Source: Ferrimonas balearica DSM 9799 (GTDB lineage Bacteria > Pseudomonadota > Gammaproteobacteria > Enterobacterales > Shewanellaceae). Taken from it: a stretch of 64,000 bases of DNA. The DNA lies in NCBI RefSeq assembly GCF_000148645.1, contig NC_014541.1, forward strand, positions 1,116,001 through 1,180,000, in the 5' to 3' direction. Position numbers and translations under genes: made by a program. The notes beneath the pieces were generated by a model. It did no database searches, was not told the DNA's origin, and was given only the letters and a program-made list of their open reading frames with translations. Shown piece after piece: positions 63,076 through 64,000 of this stretch (its first letter is position 1; every line of letters starts with the position of its first letter).

Positions 63076-64000
63076 AGTCGTTAAGTAAGACTGGTGATGG
63101 GATTCCAGCCGAACGGTTTTCTTTTATAAAGATCTTTATCTTCATTTTGATCTTTGAAGTCGTTGTCGGCGGAGGCGGAAGGTTGTTAGACATTGGCGCC
63201 GTTTCACCGCGGATGCTATTATTTTCATTGTCGCTTCTTTTGTCATTTCTATTGATTTTGATTAAGCTTAAAATCAATAGAAACTCTGTAATTATAACTT
63301 CGATATACTTTTTTTATATCGCATATTCATCTCTTGTTGGCGTCGCAAGGATGAATGATATAAATTTGATAGTCCAAGACGTAAAGCCATTATTGTATTT
63401 TCTTTTATTTCCATTTGTTTACTATTTCAAAGAAATATTCTTTAACCTGATATTTAGCGCGATAAAAATTGGTGCTCCTATTATGGGGGCGTGTTATCTA
63501 GTTGCCTTTTATTTACTTAATTCTGGTTTGGTTCCTTTCTCTGCCATTTATGTCATTAATGAAAGTGGAGAGTTTTTCTTTAGAGGAGAGTCTGCATTCG
63601 TTTATAAGGGATTTATCTATCTTATAATTGGATGCTTTCTTTATCTAATTGGTGACTCAAAATTACAAAAACTAATAGGATTGTGCCTTTTGGTTCCTAT
63701 TTATCTTTTGTATACAAGGGGCTTTCTTATTTCCTTGGCGTTCGGTATTTTCTTTTTTTACTGGATTAGGAACCAAAGCCTAGATCGTATCAAGTTGTTT
63801 TTTGCGGCGCTGATAATGCCGATGCTTGTTATGTTATATATATCAGGTATCGAAAGAGGCGAGGGTGACTCTAAACGAATTAACGATTTAATATTTTTGT
63901 GGGATAGCTTTTCTGATGTTTCTACAATTATAGTTGGTAACGGATTTGGCAGTCTTATTTCTGGCAACTTAAAGATTGAAGTGGCGTTACTTGAAGTACT
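63072..64000 (+). CDS. O-antigen polymerase (Wzy-like), 3' end cut by window edge
   Basis: An open frame runs from TTG 63072 (overlapping the previous stop as TTGA) to the window end, over 300 codons without a stop. It encodes many hydrophobic segments (FSFIKIFIFILIFEVVVG, LLFSLSLLLSFLLILI, KGFIYLIIGCFLYLIG) and a loop ending VGNGFGSLISGNLKIEVALL. The Gly-rich motif followed by Glu is typical of O-antigen ligase/polymerase proteins. The start is uncertain because ATG codons occur only further in. Base composition is very AT-rich. Confidence 0.75.
   Translation, partial: MKSLSKTGDGIPAERFSFIKIFIFILIFEVVVGGGGRLLDIGAVSPRMLLFSLSLLLSFLLILIKLKINRNSVIITSIYFFYIAYSSLVGVARMNDINLIVQDVKPLLYFLLFPFVYYFKEIFFNLIFSAIKIGAPIMGACYLVAFYLLNSGLVPFSAIYVINESGEFFFRGESAFVYKGFIYLIIGCFLYLIGDSKLQKLIGLCLLVPIYLLYTRGFLISLAFGIFFFYWIRNQSLDRIKLFFAALIMPMLVMLYISGIERGEGDSKRINDLIFLWDSFSDVSTIIVGNGFGSLISGNLKIEVALLEV

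Overview
The window looks like chromosome of a GC-rich, polarly flagellated marine gammaproteobacterium of the Shewanella/Ferrimonas type. This rests on gene order (a valine-catabolic operon, then a Vibrio/Shewanella-like flagellar-chemotaxis block, then MlaA, RfaH and an O-antigen cluster) and on high GC everywhere except the last 4-6 kb. The genus is an inference. I saw no rRNA, tRNA, CRISPR array or prophage.

Layout. At 1-3514, on the minus strand, are a TonB-dependent receptor cut by the left edge, an NADPH-dependent FMN reductase and a membrane-anchored glutamate-synthase-like protein. At 3919-11477 a seven-gene plus-strand operon (thiolase, mmsA, acyl-CoA dehydrogenase, enoyl-CoA hydratase, 3-hydroxyisobutyryl-CoA hydrolase, mmsB, SDR) encodes valine/isobutyrate breakdown, behind a TTTACG-N4-CGTAAA operator that resembles LiuR sites. 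From 11698 to 47416 runs an almost unbroken flagellar and chemotaxis block: two flagellins, flaG-fliD-fliT-fliS, the regulators flrA and flrBC, fliEFGHIJ, fliKLMNOPQR-flhB, flhA-flhF-flhG-fliA, cheYZAB, and the ParC/ParP polar-array module with cheW. At 47473-49039 lies a small minus-strand pair of FlhB-like and FliK-like paralogues.

Regulation can be read from the DNA. A sigma70-like promoter lies before flrA. Sigma54 (-24/-12) sites lie before flrB, fliE, fliK and flhA. Sigma28 sites lie before flagellin 1 and flaG, with a weaker one before flagellin 2. This is the tiered FlrA > FlrBC > FliA hierarchy known from Vibrio.

After the motility block come mlaA, a response regulator with a PP2C-like output domain, a REP-associated transposase (RAYT) between REP palindromes (a 93-bp-period array on one side, one pair on the other), a POT peptide transporter, and then rfaH and an O-antigen/exopolysaccharide cluster (SLBB export protein, Wzz, WecA-like transferase, Wzx, two unfamiliar proteins, and a Wzy-like protein cut by the right edge). 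GC falls sharply from about 57.8 kb, and especially after 60 kb, as is usual for exchanged O-antigen genes.

Most worth a second look: an 18-bp perfect inverted repeat that places a copy in the flagellin 1 3' region and at the predicted 5' end of the flagellin 2 mRNA; a sigma28 promoter laid over a stop codon and a terminator; triplicated acidic motifs in the CheA linker; the RAYT/REP array; and a nucleotidyltransferase-like plus kinase-like gene pair in the O-antigen cluster.
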